From NCBI RefSeq assembly GCF_900142165.1, contig NZ_FQZY01000013.1:32540-96539 (forward strand): 64,000 bases of DNA, in the 5' to 3' direction. This DNA comes from Hespellia stercorisuis DSM 15480. GTDB taxonomy: Bacteria; Bacillota; Clostridia; Lachnospirales; Lachnospiraceae. Below, in pieces: positions 24,212-31,228 of the stretch (positions are counted from its first letter, which is position 1; every line of letters starts with the position of its first letter). The position numbers and the translations under genes were made by a program. Under the pieces are notes generated by a model that ran no database searches, was not told where the DNA came from, and saw nothing but the letters and a program-made list of their open reading frames with translations.

Positions 24212-25507
24212 ATGGGCATTTTTCAAGGCATATTCAAACCCCGCGACAAGCCTAAAAACCTCGGCGGCGGCAACAGCTTTTTATGGGGAGGCTCGACCTC
24301 CGGCAAGGTGGTAAATGAAAAGACCGCCATGCAGATGACAGCGGTATATTCCTGTGTCCGTATCCTTTCGGAGGCAATCGCAGGGCTCCCGCTGTTTGTT
24401 TATAAGTACGGCGATGACGGCAGTAAGGAAAAGTGCCTCGAACATCCACTATGGCGGGTCCTGCATGATGAGCCAAATCCTGAAATGACGAGTTTCGTAT
24501 TCAGAGAAACTATGATGAACCACCTGCTTCTCACCGGCAACGCCTATGCTCAGATTATCCGCAATGCCCGTGGCGAGGTTATAGCGCTCTATCCGCTCAT
24601 GCCAGACCGCATGACTGTGGACAGGGATTCGCAGGGACGACTGTATTACCGCTATCGGAAAAATAGCGATGATGCTCCAGAAATCTGCAAAAACAAGCAA
24701 AACGACATTATCTTCGCTCCCTCGGACATTCTTCATGTGTTGGGGCTCGGCTACGACGGTCTGGTCGGCTATTCACCGATAGCGATGGCAAAAAACGCTG
24801 TGGGCTTGGCAATCGCCGCCGAGGAATATGGCGCTAAGTTTTTTGCCAATGGTGCGGCACCAAGCGGCGTTCTCGAACATCCCGGCACGATTAAGGACCC
24901 GGAGCGCATACGGGAAAGCTGGCAGTCCACCTTCGGCGGCAGTGCTAATAGCAACAAAATTGCCGTGCTGGAGGAAGGACTCAAGTACACGCCGATCGCC
25001 ATCTCGCCGGAACAGGCGCAGTTCCTCGAAACGCGCAAGTTCCAAATCAACGAAATCGCTCGAATTTTCAGGGTACCGCCGCATATGCTGGCTGACCTCG
25101 AAAAGTCGAGCTTTTCTAATATTGAGCAGCAGTCGCTGGAGTTCGTGAAATATACGCTCGACCCGTGGGTGATCCGCTGGGAACAAGCGATGAACAAGGC
25201 GCTTCTGCTCGACAGCGAAAAACGCTCGATGTTCACAAAATTCAATGTGGACGGACTGCTTCGCGGCGACTATGCATCGCGCATGACAGGCTACGCGACC
25301 GCTCGACAAAACGGATGGATGTCGGCAAATGACATACGAGAGCTTGAAAACCTCGACCGCATCCCTGACGACCTCGGCGGCGACCTTTACCTTATAAACG
25401 GTGCGATGACCAAACTGCAGGACGCAGGTGCGTTCGCAAATACAACAACAGAAACGGAGGGAACCTCAGATGGACAAAACAAAACGAAGTCCCGCAAAGG
25501 CACGTGA
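24212..25507 (+). CDS. Portal protein (HK97-type)
   Basis: A 431-residue HK97-family portal: MQMTAVYSCVRILSEAIAGL (clip/stem start), LLTGNAYAQIIRNARGEV, VLGLGYDGLVGYSPI, FGGSANSNKIAVLEEG and IFRVPPHMLADLEKSSFS. It would form the dodecameric DNA entry ring. The end overlaps the protease gene by 38 bases. The start ATG 24212 has GGAGG upstream. Confidence 0.93.
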   Translation: MGIFQGIFKPRDKPKNLGGGNSFLWGGSTSGKVVNEKTAMQMTAVYSCVRILSEAIAGLPLFVYKYGDDGSKEKCLEHPLWRVLHDEPNPEMTSFVFRETMMNHLLLTGNAYAQIIRNARGEVIALYPLMPDRMTVDRDSQGRLYYRYRKNSDDAPEICKNKQNDIIFAPSDILHVLGLGYDGLVGYSPIAMAKNAVGLAIAAEEYGAKFFANGAAPSGVLEHPGTIKDPERIRESWQSTFGGSANSNKIAVLEEGLKYTPIAISPEQAQFLETRKFQINEIARIFRVPPHMLADLEKSSFSNIEQQSLEFVKYTLDPWVIRWEQAMNKALLLDSEKRSMFTKFNVDGLLRGDYASRMTGYATARQNGWMSANDIRELENLDRIPDDLGGDLYLINGAMTKLQDAGAFANTTTETEGTSDGQNKTKSRKGT

Positions 25508-26231
25508 AAAAACGCACTTCTGGAATTGGGACAGTGATGAGGATACAGGCATCCGCACCCTGTACCTCGACGGCACCATTGCGGACGAAAGCTGGTGGGA
25601 TGATGAAATCACGCCTCGAATGTTCAAGGACGAGCTGATGTCCGGCGACAGCGATATTGTCGTGTGGATCAATTCACCGGGCGGCGACTGCGTGGCAGCG
25701 TCTCAGATTTACGCCATGTTAATGGATTACCCGCATGACGTGACCATCAAGATTGACGGCATCGCTGCTTCGGCGGCATCGGTCATCGCAATGGCGGGTA
25801 CGCAGGTGCTCATGGCACCTACGGCGCTTATGATGATTCACAATCCACTCACAGTAGCAATCGGCGACACCGAGGAAATGCAAAAAGCCATTGCCATGCT
25901 GGACGAAGTCAAGGAGTCCATTATCAACGCCTACGAAATCAAGACTGGGCAGTCCCGCGCAAAAATTTCTCATCTCATGGACGGCGAAACCTATATGAAC
26001 GCAAACAAAGCGGTGGAGCTTGGCTTCGCGGATGGCATCTTGGAGGACGCCAAACGCGACCACGGCGACGATGTGGTCTTTGCTTTCAGCCGCAGAGCAG
26101 TTACAAACGCACTATTCAACAAGCTCATCACGAAACCAGCTCCGAAGGCGGAGCAAAAGAAGCCCGATGCGCCGACTGGCGTTTCCATCACCGAGGCTAT
26201 GCAGAAACTGCAAGCCCGTAAATACATTTAA
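25470..26231 (+). CDS. ClpP-like prohead protease
   Basis: A 253-residue S14-type serine protease. The catalytic Ser is in GIAASAASVIAMAG and the catalytic His in LMMIHNPLTVAIG. INSPGGDCVAASQIYAML forms the oxyanion region. It matures the capsid by clipping the major capsid protein. I set the start at ATG 25470, preceded by GGAGG; the open frame extends further upstream inside the portal gene. Confidence 0.93.
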   Translation: MDKTKRSPAKAREKTHFWNWDSDEDTGIRTLYLDGTIADESWWDDEITPRMFKDELMSGDSDIVVWINSPGGDCVAASQIYAMLMDYPHDVTIKIDGIAASAASVIAMAGTQVLMAPTALMMIHNPLTVAIGDTEEMQKAIAMLDEVKESIINAYEIKTGQSRAKISHLMDGETYMNANKAVELGFADGILEDAKRDHGDDVVFAFSRRAVTNALFNKLITKPAPKAEQKKPDAPTGVSITEAMQKLQARKYI

Positions 26232-26246
26232 CGGAGGTATTTGATT

Positions 26247-27428
26247 ATGAAAAAGGTACTCGAAATGCGTGAAAAACGCGCAAAGGCGTGGGACGCGGCA
26301 AAGGCGTTCCTCGACACTCGCGCCAAGGACGGCGTCCTGTCTGCAGAAGACAATGCCACCTACGACAAAATGCTCGCGGACGTAGACGCAATGGCTCGTC
26401 AGATTGCCATTGAGGAAGATCGTGTGGCAAGGGATGCTGCAATGGCGCAGCCCACCAGTTCTCCAATCACTGAAAAGCCTGTAGCACAGAACGGCAAGCC
26501 TCTCATTCCCAGAGCGACCGCCGAATACCGTGAGGATTTCTATAATCTCATTCGCGGCAAGCGTCCCGTTCACAATGTCATGGAGGAAGGCACTTCTTCC
26601 ACCGGTGGCTATCTCGTTCCGCTGGAGTTCGACGACACTCTCGTTAAGGCACTTGCCCGCGAGAACGTAATCCGTTCTCTGGCAAAGGTCATCACAACTG
26701 CTGCACCTCACAGAATTAATGTGGCGCTTACTGATGTTTCTGCCGATTGGGTAGCTGAGTCCGGCGTGTTTACGCCCTCCACTCCTACCTTCAACCAGCT
26801 CTCTCTCGATGCGTTCACGCTTCGTGCGGCAGCACTGGTCTCCGAGGAACTGCTTGAGGACTCCATGTTCGACCTTCAGGCCTACCTCATCGATAACTTT
26901 GCTCGCGCTTTTGCGGCGAAAGAGGAACAGGCTTTCTGCATCGGCACCGGCAGCGGTCAGCCTACCGGCATCTTCACCGCAAACGGCGGCGATCTCGGCG
27001 TGACTACCGCTACTGCCGGAGACATTAAGGCGGACGAGCTTATCGACCTGACCTACGCGCTCAAGGACGGCTACAAGAAAAATGCTGTGTTTGTGCTTGG
27101 CAGTGGCACTCTCGCAAGCGTCCGCAAACTCAAGGACGGTAACGGTTCATATATGTGGCAACCCTCTCTGCAGGCTGGTCAGCCTGACCGTCTGCTCGGT
27201 TTCCCTGTATATGTTTCTCAGTATGCTCCTACCATCGCGGCAGGTGCCTACACAGTCGCTTTCGGCGATTTCCAGAACTACTGGATTGCAGACCGTACTG
27301 GCAGAACCGTTCGCCGTGCAGATGAGCTCCACATCGCCAACCTTCAGACCGGCTTCTACGCTTTCCAGCGTGTTGACGCTAAGACAGTACTGCCTGAAGG
27401 CATCAAGCTACTCAAGCAGCACGCCTAA
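26247..27428 (+). CDS. Major capsid protein (HK97 fold)
   Basis: A 393-residue capsid protein. The N-terminal about 100 residues are the helical delta/scaffold domain (REKRAKAWDAAKAFLDTR, then LADVDAMARQIAIEEDRVAR). The mature HK97 fold follows: GGYLVPLEFDDTLVKAL, ADWVAESGVFTPSTPTF, AFCIGTGSGQPTGIF and GDFQNYWIADRTGRTV. The protease upstream would remove the delta domain near residue 100. Strong ribosome-binding site (GGAGG). Confidence 0.95.
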   Translation: MKKVLEMREKRAKAWDAAKAFLDTRAKDGVLSAEDNATYDKMLADVDAMARQIAIEEDRVARDAAMAQPTSSPITEKPVAQNGKPLIPRATAEYREDFYNLIRGKRPVHNVMEEGTSSTGGYLVPLEFDDTLVKALARENVIRSLAKVITTAAPHRINVALTDVSADWVAESGVFTPSTPTFNQLSLDAFTLRAAALVSEELLEDSMFDLQAYLIDNFARAFAAKEEQAFCIGTGSGQPTGIFTANGGDLGVTTATAGDIKADELIDLTYALKDGYKKNAVFVLGSGTLASVRKLKDGNGSYMWQPSLQAGQPDRLLGFPVYVSQYAPTIAAGAYTVAFGDFQNYWIADRTGRTVRRADELHIANLQTGFYAFQRVDAKTVLPEGIKLLKQHA

Positions 27429-27440
27429 GGAGGTAGCGAT

Positions 27441-27809
27441 ATGAGCGAATATAACGCGAAGAACTACACCGAACAGGGCGGCGAGAAAACCGTCATCGGC
27501 GGAACGTTGGAAATCCAGGAGGGAGCCTCGGTAACGGGTCTTCCTTCTTCTCAAGTACCCGTCGCTACGGAAACCACACTTGGAGGAGTTAAGGCAACCA
27601 CCAAAACTGAAACGTATACCGTCGCAGCGAAAATTGGTACGGACGGAAACCTCTATGTTCCAACTTACCCAACCGTGCCGGAAGTACCCGTTGCGGTAAA
27701 CCAGGCGGTAAGTACGGCTGAGGATATCACTACACTCCTTGCTGATTTCAATGCACTGCTCGTAAAACTGAAAACCGCCGGGCTTATGGCTCCGGACGCG
27801 CAGGAATAA
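27441..27809 (+). CDS. Putative head fiber/decoration protein
   Basis: A 122-residue protein: KNYTEQGGEKTVIGGTLEIQ, then ATETTLGGVKATTKTET, a beta-helix-like segment, and a helical end (ISTAEDITTLLADFNALLVK-type). It resembles head fiber proteins of the phi29 gp8.5 type found after capsid genes in Firmicutes phages. Attachment to the capsid surface is inferred from family and position. Confidence 0.65.
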   Translation: MSEYNAKNYTEQGGEKTVIGGTLEIQEGASVTGLPSSQVPVATETTLGGVKATTKTETYTVAAKIGTDGNLYVPTYPTVPEVPVAVNQAVSTAEDITTLLADFNALLVKLKTAGLMAPDAQE

Positions 27810-27827
27810 AGAAAGGATGGTGGCGGT

Positions 27828-28136
27828 ATGACACTGCTTGAAAAAGTCAAAGCGAATCTAATTCTCGAACACTCGGCGGACGATGAACTGTTGCAGTTGT
27901 ACATATCCGCCTCTGTGTCCTATGCTGAGAGCTATCAGCATCTCACAGAAAATTACTACACCGACCATCAGATGCCACCTACCACAGAGCAAGCCGTCAT
28001 TATGCTGTCGTCCCATTTCTATGAATCCAGGGACGGCAGCACCGGCGGCTTTTTCTCTGACAACGTGCAGGCCGGACAGCAAGTATGGAACACGGTCAAT
28101 CTGCTTTTGCGACTTGACCGGGATTGGAAGGTGTGA
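27828..28136 (+). CDS. Head-tail connector (HK97 gp6-like)
   Basis: A 102-residue helical protein: LLEKVKANLILEHSADDELL, then QLYISASVSYAESYQ and AVIMLSSHFYESRDGS. This is the gp6 adaptor pattern. It forms the ring beneath the portal. Ribosome-binding site GAAAGGATGG; located in the standard gene order. Confidence 0.85.
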   Translation: MTLLEKVKANLILEHSADDELLQLYISASVSYAESYQHLTENYYTDHQMPPTTEQAVIMLSSHFYESRDGSTGGFFSDNVQAGQQVWNTVNLLLRLDRDWKV

Positions 28137-28138
28137 GT

Positions 28139-28471
28139 ATGAGCTTTGGTAAGATGAACACCTTCATCGGCATCGCCCAGAAAGTGACTATAAAAGATGC
28201 AGAAGGATTCAGAACCGAGGTTGACAGTATCGTAGCTTCGGTCAGAGCATACCGGGAGGGTCGGCACGGCAACGAGAAATGGGCAAATCGAGCTCAGTTC
28301 TCAGAAGCCACCGACCTTTTCCGTTTTCGTTGCATTCCCGGCGTCGCTGTTACGCCTGCTATGACCATAGTCAACGATGGCGGGCGCTTTGAGATCACCT
28401 CGGTCGAGAATGTTAAAGGACGCGGTATGTATATTGAGGTACTTGCAAAGGCGGTGAAGCCCAGTGGCTAA
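28139..28471 (+). CDS. Phage head closure protein
   Basis: A 110-residue beta-barrel stopper-like protein (SFGKMNTFIGIAQKVTIKDA, then SVRAYREGRHGNEKW and FRFRCIPGVAVTPAMTIV). The family seals the head after packaging. It overlaps the next gene by eight bases. Confidence 0.8.
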   Translation: MSFGKMNTFIGIAQKVTIKDAEGFRTEVDSIVASVRAYREGRHGNEKWANRAQFSEATDLFRFRCIPGVAVTPAMTIVNDGGRFEITSVENVKGRGMYIEVLAKAVKPSG

Positions 28472-28895
28472 AGCATTCTGTAAACTGCCAGAGGACTTCC
28501 TGCTCAAGCTCTCCCGGCTGGGTGACCGAACGGATGAGATCATTCCGAAAGTACTGGAAGCCGGAGGTGAAGTCGTGGAGGCAAAAGTGCGCGCTAATCT
28601 TCAGTCGGCCATCGGCAGCAATCCCAAAGAGAAAAGTCGTTCCACCGGTACTCTTGCAGGTGCTCTCGGTGTTTCTTCTGCGCGGCAGGATAAGGATGGT
28701 AACTTCAATGTCAAAGTCGGATTCGCAGAAAACCGTCCTGACGGCAAGAGCAATGCGATGATTGCCGGTGTGCTCGAATACGGGAAGCACGGTCAGGCTC
28801 CACGCCCATTTCTGAAGCCTGCAAAATCCTCCAGCAAGAATGATTGCATCGAAGCCATGAAAGCCGCCTTTGACCGGGAGGTGGAGAGTATATGA
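28464..28895 (+). CDS. HK97 gp10-like tail-completion protein
   Basis: A 143-residue gp10-family protein (LPEDFLLKLSRLGDRTDEII, then LEAGGEVVEAKVRANL and VLEYGKHGQAPRPFLKPA). It acts at the head-tail junction or tail terminus. The initiation codon is GTG, and it overlaps both neighbours. Confidence 0.85.
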   Translation: MAKAFCKLPEDFLLKLSRLGDRTDEIIPKVLEAGGEVVEAKVRANLQSAIGSNPKEKSRSTGTLAGALGVSSARQDKDGNFNVKVGFAENRPDGKSNAMIAGVLEYGKHGQAPRPFLKPAKSSSKNDCIEAMKAAFDREVESI

Positions 28896-29236
28896 GCTTG
28901 CTTGAAGAACTGAACACCGTGCTGTTGCCGCTCGTCCCCGTGGAGACGGGCGTTTTTTCTGCCGCACCACCTGACCGCTATGTCGTGGTCACACCCATTG
29001 TAGAAACCTTTAGGCTGTATGCAGATAATCTGCCCCACCACGAGGTGCAGGAGGCGCGGCTCTCCCTTTTCGACAAGGGCAACTACATCGCAATTAAAAA
29101 CACGATTGTCCGGGCGCTCCTCGCTGCGGACATTACCATAATCGACCGCCGGTACATCGGCCATGAGGACGATACCGGCTATCACCACTTTGCCATTGAC
29201 GTGGCAAAGGATTATTCATTTGAAATGGAGGAATGA
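28892..29236 (+). CDS. Tail completion/terminator-like protein
   Basis: A 114-residue protein (MSLLEELNTVLLPLVPVETG, then PDRYVVVTPIVETF and DDTGYHHFAIDVAKDYSFEM). Size, position before the major tail protein and alpha/beta pattern fit a tail terminator. It overlaps gp10 by four bases. Confidence 0.7.
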   Translation: MSLLEELNTVLLPLVPVETGVFSAAPPDRYVVVTPIVETFRLYADNLPHHEVQEARLSLFDKGNYIAIKNTIVRALLAADITIIDRRYIGHEDDTGYHHFAIDVAKDYSFEMEE

Positions 29237-29239
29237 CCT

Positions 29240-29836
29240 ATGGCAACTATCGGTCTTGACAGGCTGTTTTATGCACCCATTACCGAAGCCGCTGACGGCT
29301 CGGAGACCTACGGTACTCCCATCTCACTGGCAAAGGCCATCAGCGCAGAACTGTCCGTGGAGGTCAACGAAGCGACGCTCTACGCTGACGATGGCGTGGC
29401 AGAAGCGGTCAAGGAATTCAAGTCCGGCACTCTCACGCTGGGCATTGACGACATCGGCACCGGCTCTGCCAATGCGCTGACCGGAGCACAAATCGACTCG
29501 AATCATGTGCTGATCTCCGCATCGGAGAACGGCGGCGTGCCTGTCGCTATCGGCTTCCGGGCACGGAAGTCAAACGGTAGCTACAAGTATTTCTGGCTCT
29601 ACCGCGTTATCTTTGGTATCCCCGCAACCAACCTCGCCACCAAGGGCGACAGCATCACTTTCTCGACGCCGACTATTGAGGGCACGATCTACCGCCGCAA
29701 CAAGCTGGACGGTCAGAGCAAGCATCCGTGGAAGGCCGAAGCCAATGAGGGTGATACGGGCCTCGGCGCAACTGTTATCTCCGGCTGGTTCACCGAGGTG
29801 TATGAGCCGGACTTTACTCCCGGAGGTACTGACTAA
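29240..29836 (+). CDS. Major tail tube protein
   Basis: A 198-residue protein with the tail-tube pattern MATIGLDRLFYAPITEAADG, AELSVEVNEATLYADDGVAE, KEFKSGTLTLGIDDIG and FGIPATNLATKGDSITFSTP. It polymerises into the siphovirus tail tube. It overlaps the next start (TAATG) by one base. Confidence 0.9.
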   Translation: MATIGLDRLFYAPITEAADGSETYGTPISLAKAISAELSVEVNEATLYADDGVAEAVKEFKSGTLTLGIDDIGTGSANALTGAQIDSNHVLISASENGGVPVAIGFRARKSNGSYKYFWLYRVIFGIPATNLATKGDSITFSTPTIEGTIYRRNKLDGQSKHPWKAEANEGDTGLGATVISGWFTEVYEPDFTPGGTD

Positions 29837-30219
29837 TGGTTAATGACAGAAGCGCCGCCATTACCATTGGTGGCAAAGAATATGAAATGATCCTCACTAC
29901 CCGCGCTACCAAGGAAATCGCCAAGCGGTACGGCGGCCTGTCCAATCTCGGCGACAAGCTCATGAAGTCTGAAAACTTCGAGATGGCACTCGATGAGGTT
30001 GTTTGGCTGATTGCGCTACTTGCCAATCAGAGCGTTCTTATCCACAACCTGCAAAATCCGCAGGACAAGCGTGAACCTCTGACCGAGGAGGCTGTGGAGC
30101 TGCTGACCTCGCCGTTGGAGCTTGCCACCTACAAGGAATCCATTATGGAAGCCATGTTCAAGGGAGCCAAGCGCAATGTGGAAAGTGAGGATGACTCAAA
30201 AAACGTGGTGGTCGGGTAA
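29836..30219 (+). CDS. Tail assembly chaperone gpG-like
   Basis: A 127-residue protein (SAAITIGGKEYEMILTTRAT, then KEIAKRYGGLSNLGDKLM and LLANQSVLIHNLQNPQD). It chaperones tape-measure and tube assembly. A slippery A-AAA-AAC lies at 30198-30204, five codons before the stop, producing the longer gpGT form annotated next. Confidence 0.88.
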   Translation: MVNDRSAAITIGGKEYEMILTTRATKEIAKRYGGLSNLGDKLMKSENFEMALDEVVWLIALLANQSVLIHNLQNPQDKREPLTEEAVELLTSPLELATYKESIMEAMFKGAKRNVESEDDSKNVVVG

Positions 30220-30407
30220 GCGACGAGGAGTTGTTTGCCCGACTGATCTTTTATGGCGTTTCACTCCTACATCGGTCGGAGCCGGAGATCTGGCTTATGC
30301 CGCTGGGCCACCTGCTTGACCAGTGGGAGTGCTATAAGCAATACCACGGGCTGGCAAAAGCCAAGCGGGAATACTTCATAGATGAATTGATACCTATAGG
30401 GATATGA
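29836..30407 (+). CDS. Tail assembly chaperone gpGT (programmed -1 frameshift product)
   Basis: At A-AAA-AAC (30198-30204) a -1 slip joins gpG to an otherwise startless frame reading SDEELFARLIFYGVSLLHRS, then PEIWLMPLGHLLDQWECYK and ending at TGA 30405-30407. This reproduces the G/GT arrangement of lambdoid tails, with a canonical heptamer in the correct frame. Neither a start codon nor a ribosome-binding site is needed for the second part. Confidence 0.85.
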
Positions 30408-30432
30408 ACACTTTGTAAGAATGGAAAGTAAA

Positions 30433-30461
30433 CTGACATCATATGCGTGAAGTGCTATACT
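30433..30461 (+). promoter_or_regulatory. Moron promoter
   Basis: CTGACA (30433-30438), 17 bases, TATACT (30456-30461): a near-consensus sigma-A promoter in the middle of the tail operon. TGGAAAGT occurs on both sides (30422 and 30469), the second as the inverted repeat GGAAAG-TTTG-CTTTCC (30470-30485), a likely operator for the XRE gene that follows. Confidence 0.7.
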
Positions 30462-30503
30462 GTGCTTATGGAAAGTTTGCTTTCCAATTTTGGGGGTGTT
30501 GAT

Positions 30504-30710
30504 TTGAAAAATCGATTAGAGGAACTCCGAAAGGAGCGAGGCATCAAACAGGAAGAACTGGCGATAGCGCTTGCAGTTTCAAGGCAAACAATAGGTTCCC
30601 TTGAGAATGGTAGGTATAATCCGTCCGTCATCTTGGCGTTCAAGATTGCCCGATATTTCTCAATGAGCATCGAAGAGATATTTATCTATGAAGGAGACGA
30701 AGCAAAATGA
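30504..30710 (+). CDS. XRE-family regulator of the tail-region moron
   Basis: A 68-residue protein that is a single HTH_3 domain: LKNRLEELRKERGIKQEELA, then VSRQTIGSLENGRYNPSVI and ARYFSMSIEEIF. It belongs to a compact family usually paired with small membrane proteins. TTG 30504 is the probable start, since family sequence begins at KNRLEELRK and GGGGGTG precedes it. It overlaps the membrane-protein gene by four bases and has its own promoter, so it can be expressed in the lysogen. Confidence 0.85.
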   Translation: MKNRLEELRKERGIKQEELAIALAVSRQTIGSLENGRYNPSVILAFKIARYFSMSIEEIFIYEGDEAK

Positions 30711-31138
30711 AAAAAGTTGGATTATCCTATTTTATTACCGCATTGGGCGTTGCCTTGTTAGCCGGAGGTCTTATTATCCTGAAAACTGTAGGAGAACCGC
30801 AGGGAATCATGCAAGCTCTGCCCTATGTGATGATTGGGCTGGGATGCGGTATTTTTGGGCATGGTATGGGCGACATCATCAACCGGGCTTCAATGAAAAA
30901 TCACCCAGAGCTTGCGCAGCAGGACGAAATAAACAAGTCGGACGAGCGCAATGTTGCCATAGCAAACCGTGCAAAGGCAAAAGCGTATGACGCGATGCTG
31001 TTTATCTTCGGAGCACTGATGGTAGCTTTGGCTTTAATGAATGTCGACTTGATAGTAGTGTTACTGCTCGTGTTTGCATATCTCTTTGTCGCGGGTATCG
31101 GTATCTATTATCGATGCAAGTATGACAAGGAAATGTAA
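30707..31138 (+). CDS. Small integral membrane protein (moron partner of XRE)
   Basis: A 143-residue protein with four hydrophobic segments (about 5-27, 37-58, 92-112, 114-133). Between segments 2 and 3 is a conserved-looking cytosolic loop (ELAQQDEINKSDERNVAIAN). Paired XRE/membrane genes of this type (DUF2178-like) occur in Firmicutes chromosomes and mobile elements; the role is unknown, possibly membrane stress or superinfection immunity. It ends with its own terminator. Confidence 0.7.
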   Translation: MKKVGLSYFITALGVALLAGGLIILKTVGEPQGIMQALPYVMIGLGCGIFGHGMGDIINRASMKNHPELAQQDEINKSDERNVAIANRAKAKAYDAMLFIFGALMVALALMNVDLIVVLLLVFAYLFVAGIGIYYRCKYDKEM

Positions 31139-31167
31139 AGCAAATAAGGCAATCAATAATTGATTTG

Positions 31168-31196
31168 GGAGCAACCTTTCAGGGCTGCTCCTTTTT
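31168..31196 (+). terminator. Terminator after the moron
   Basis: GGAGCA (31168-31173) pairs with TGCTCC (31186-31191), with an inner CCT/AGG pair, followed by TTTTT. The segment GGGAGCAACCTTTCAGGGCT matches 17 of 20 bases of the hairpin at 15672-15691. Confidence 0.75.
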
Positions 31197-31228
31197 CATG
31201 TTATGTTTGCGGAAGGAGGTGAAAATAT

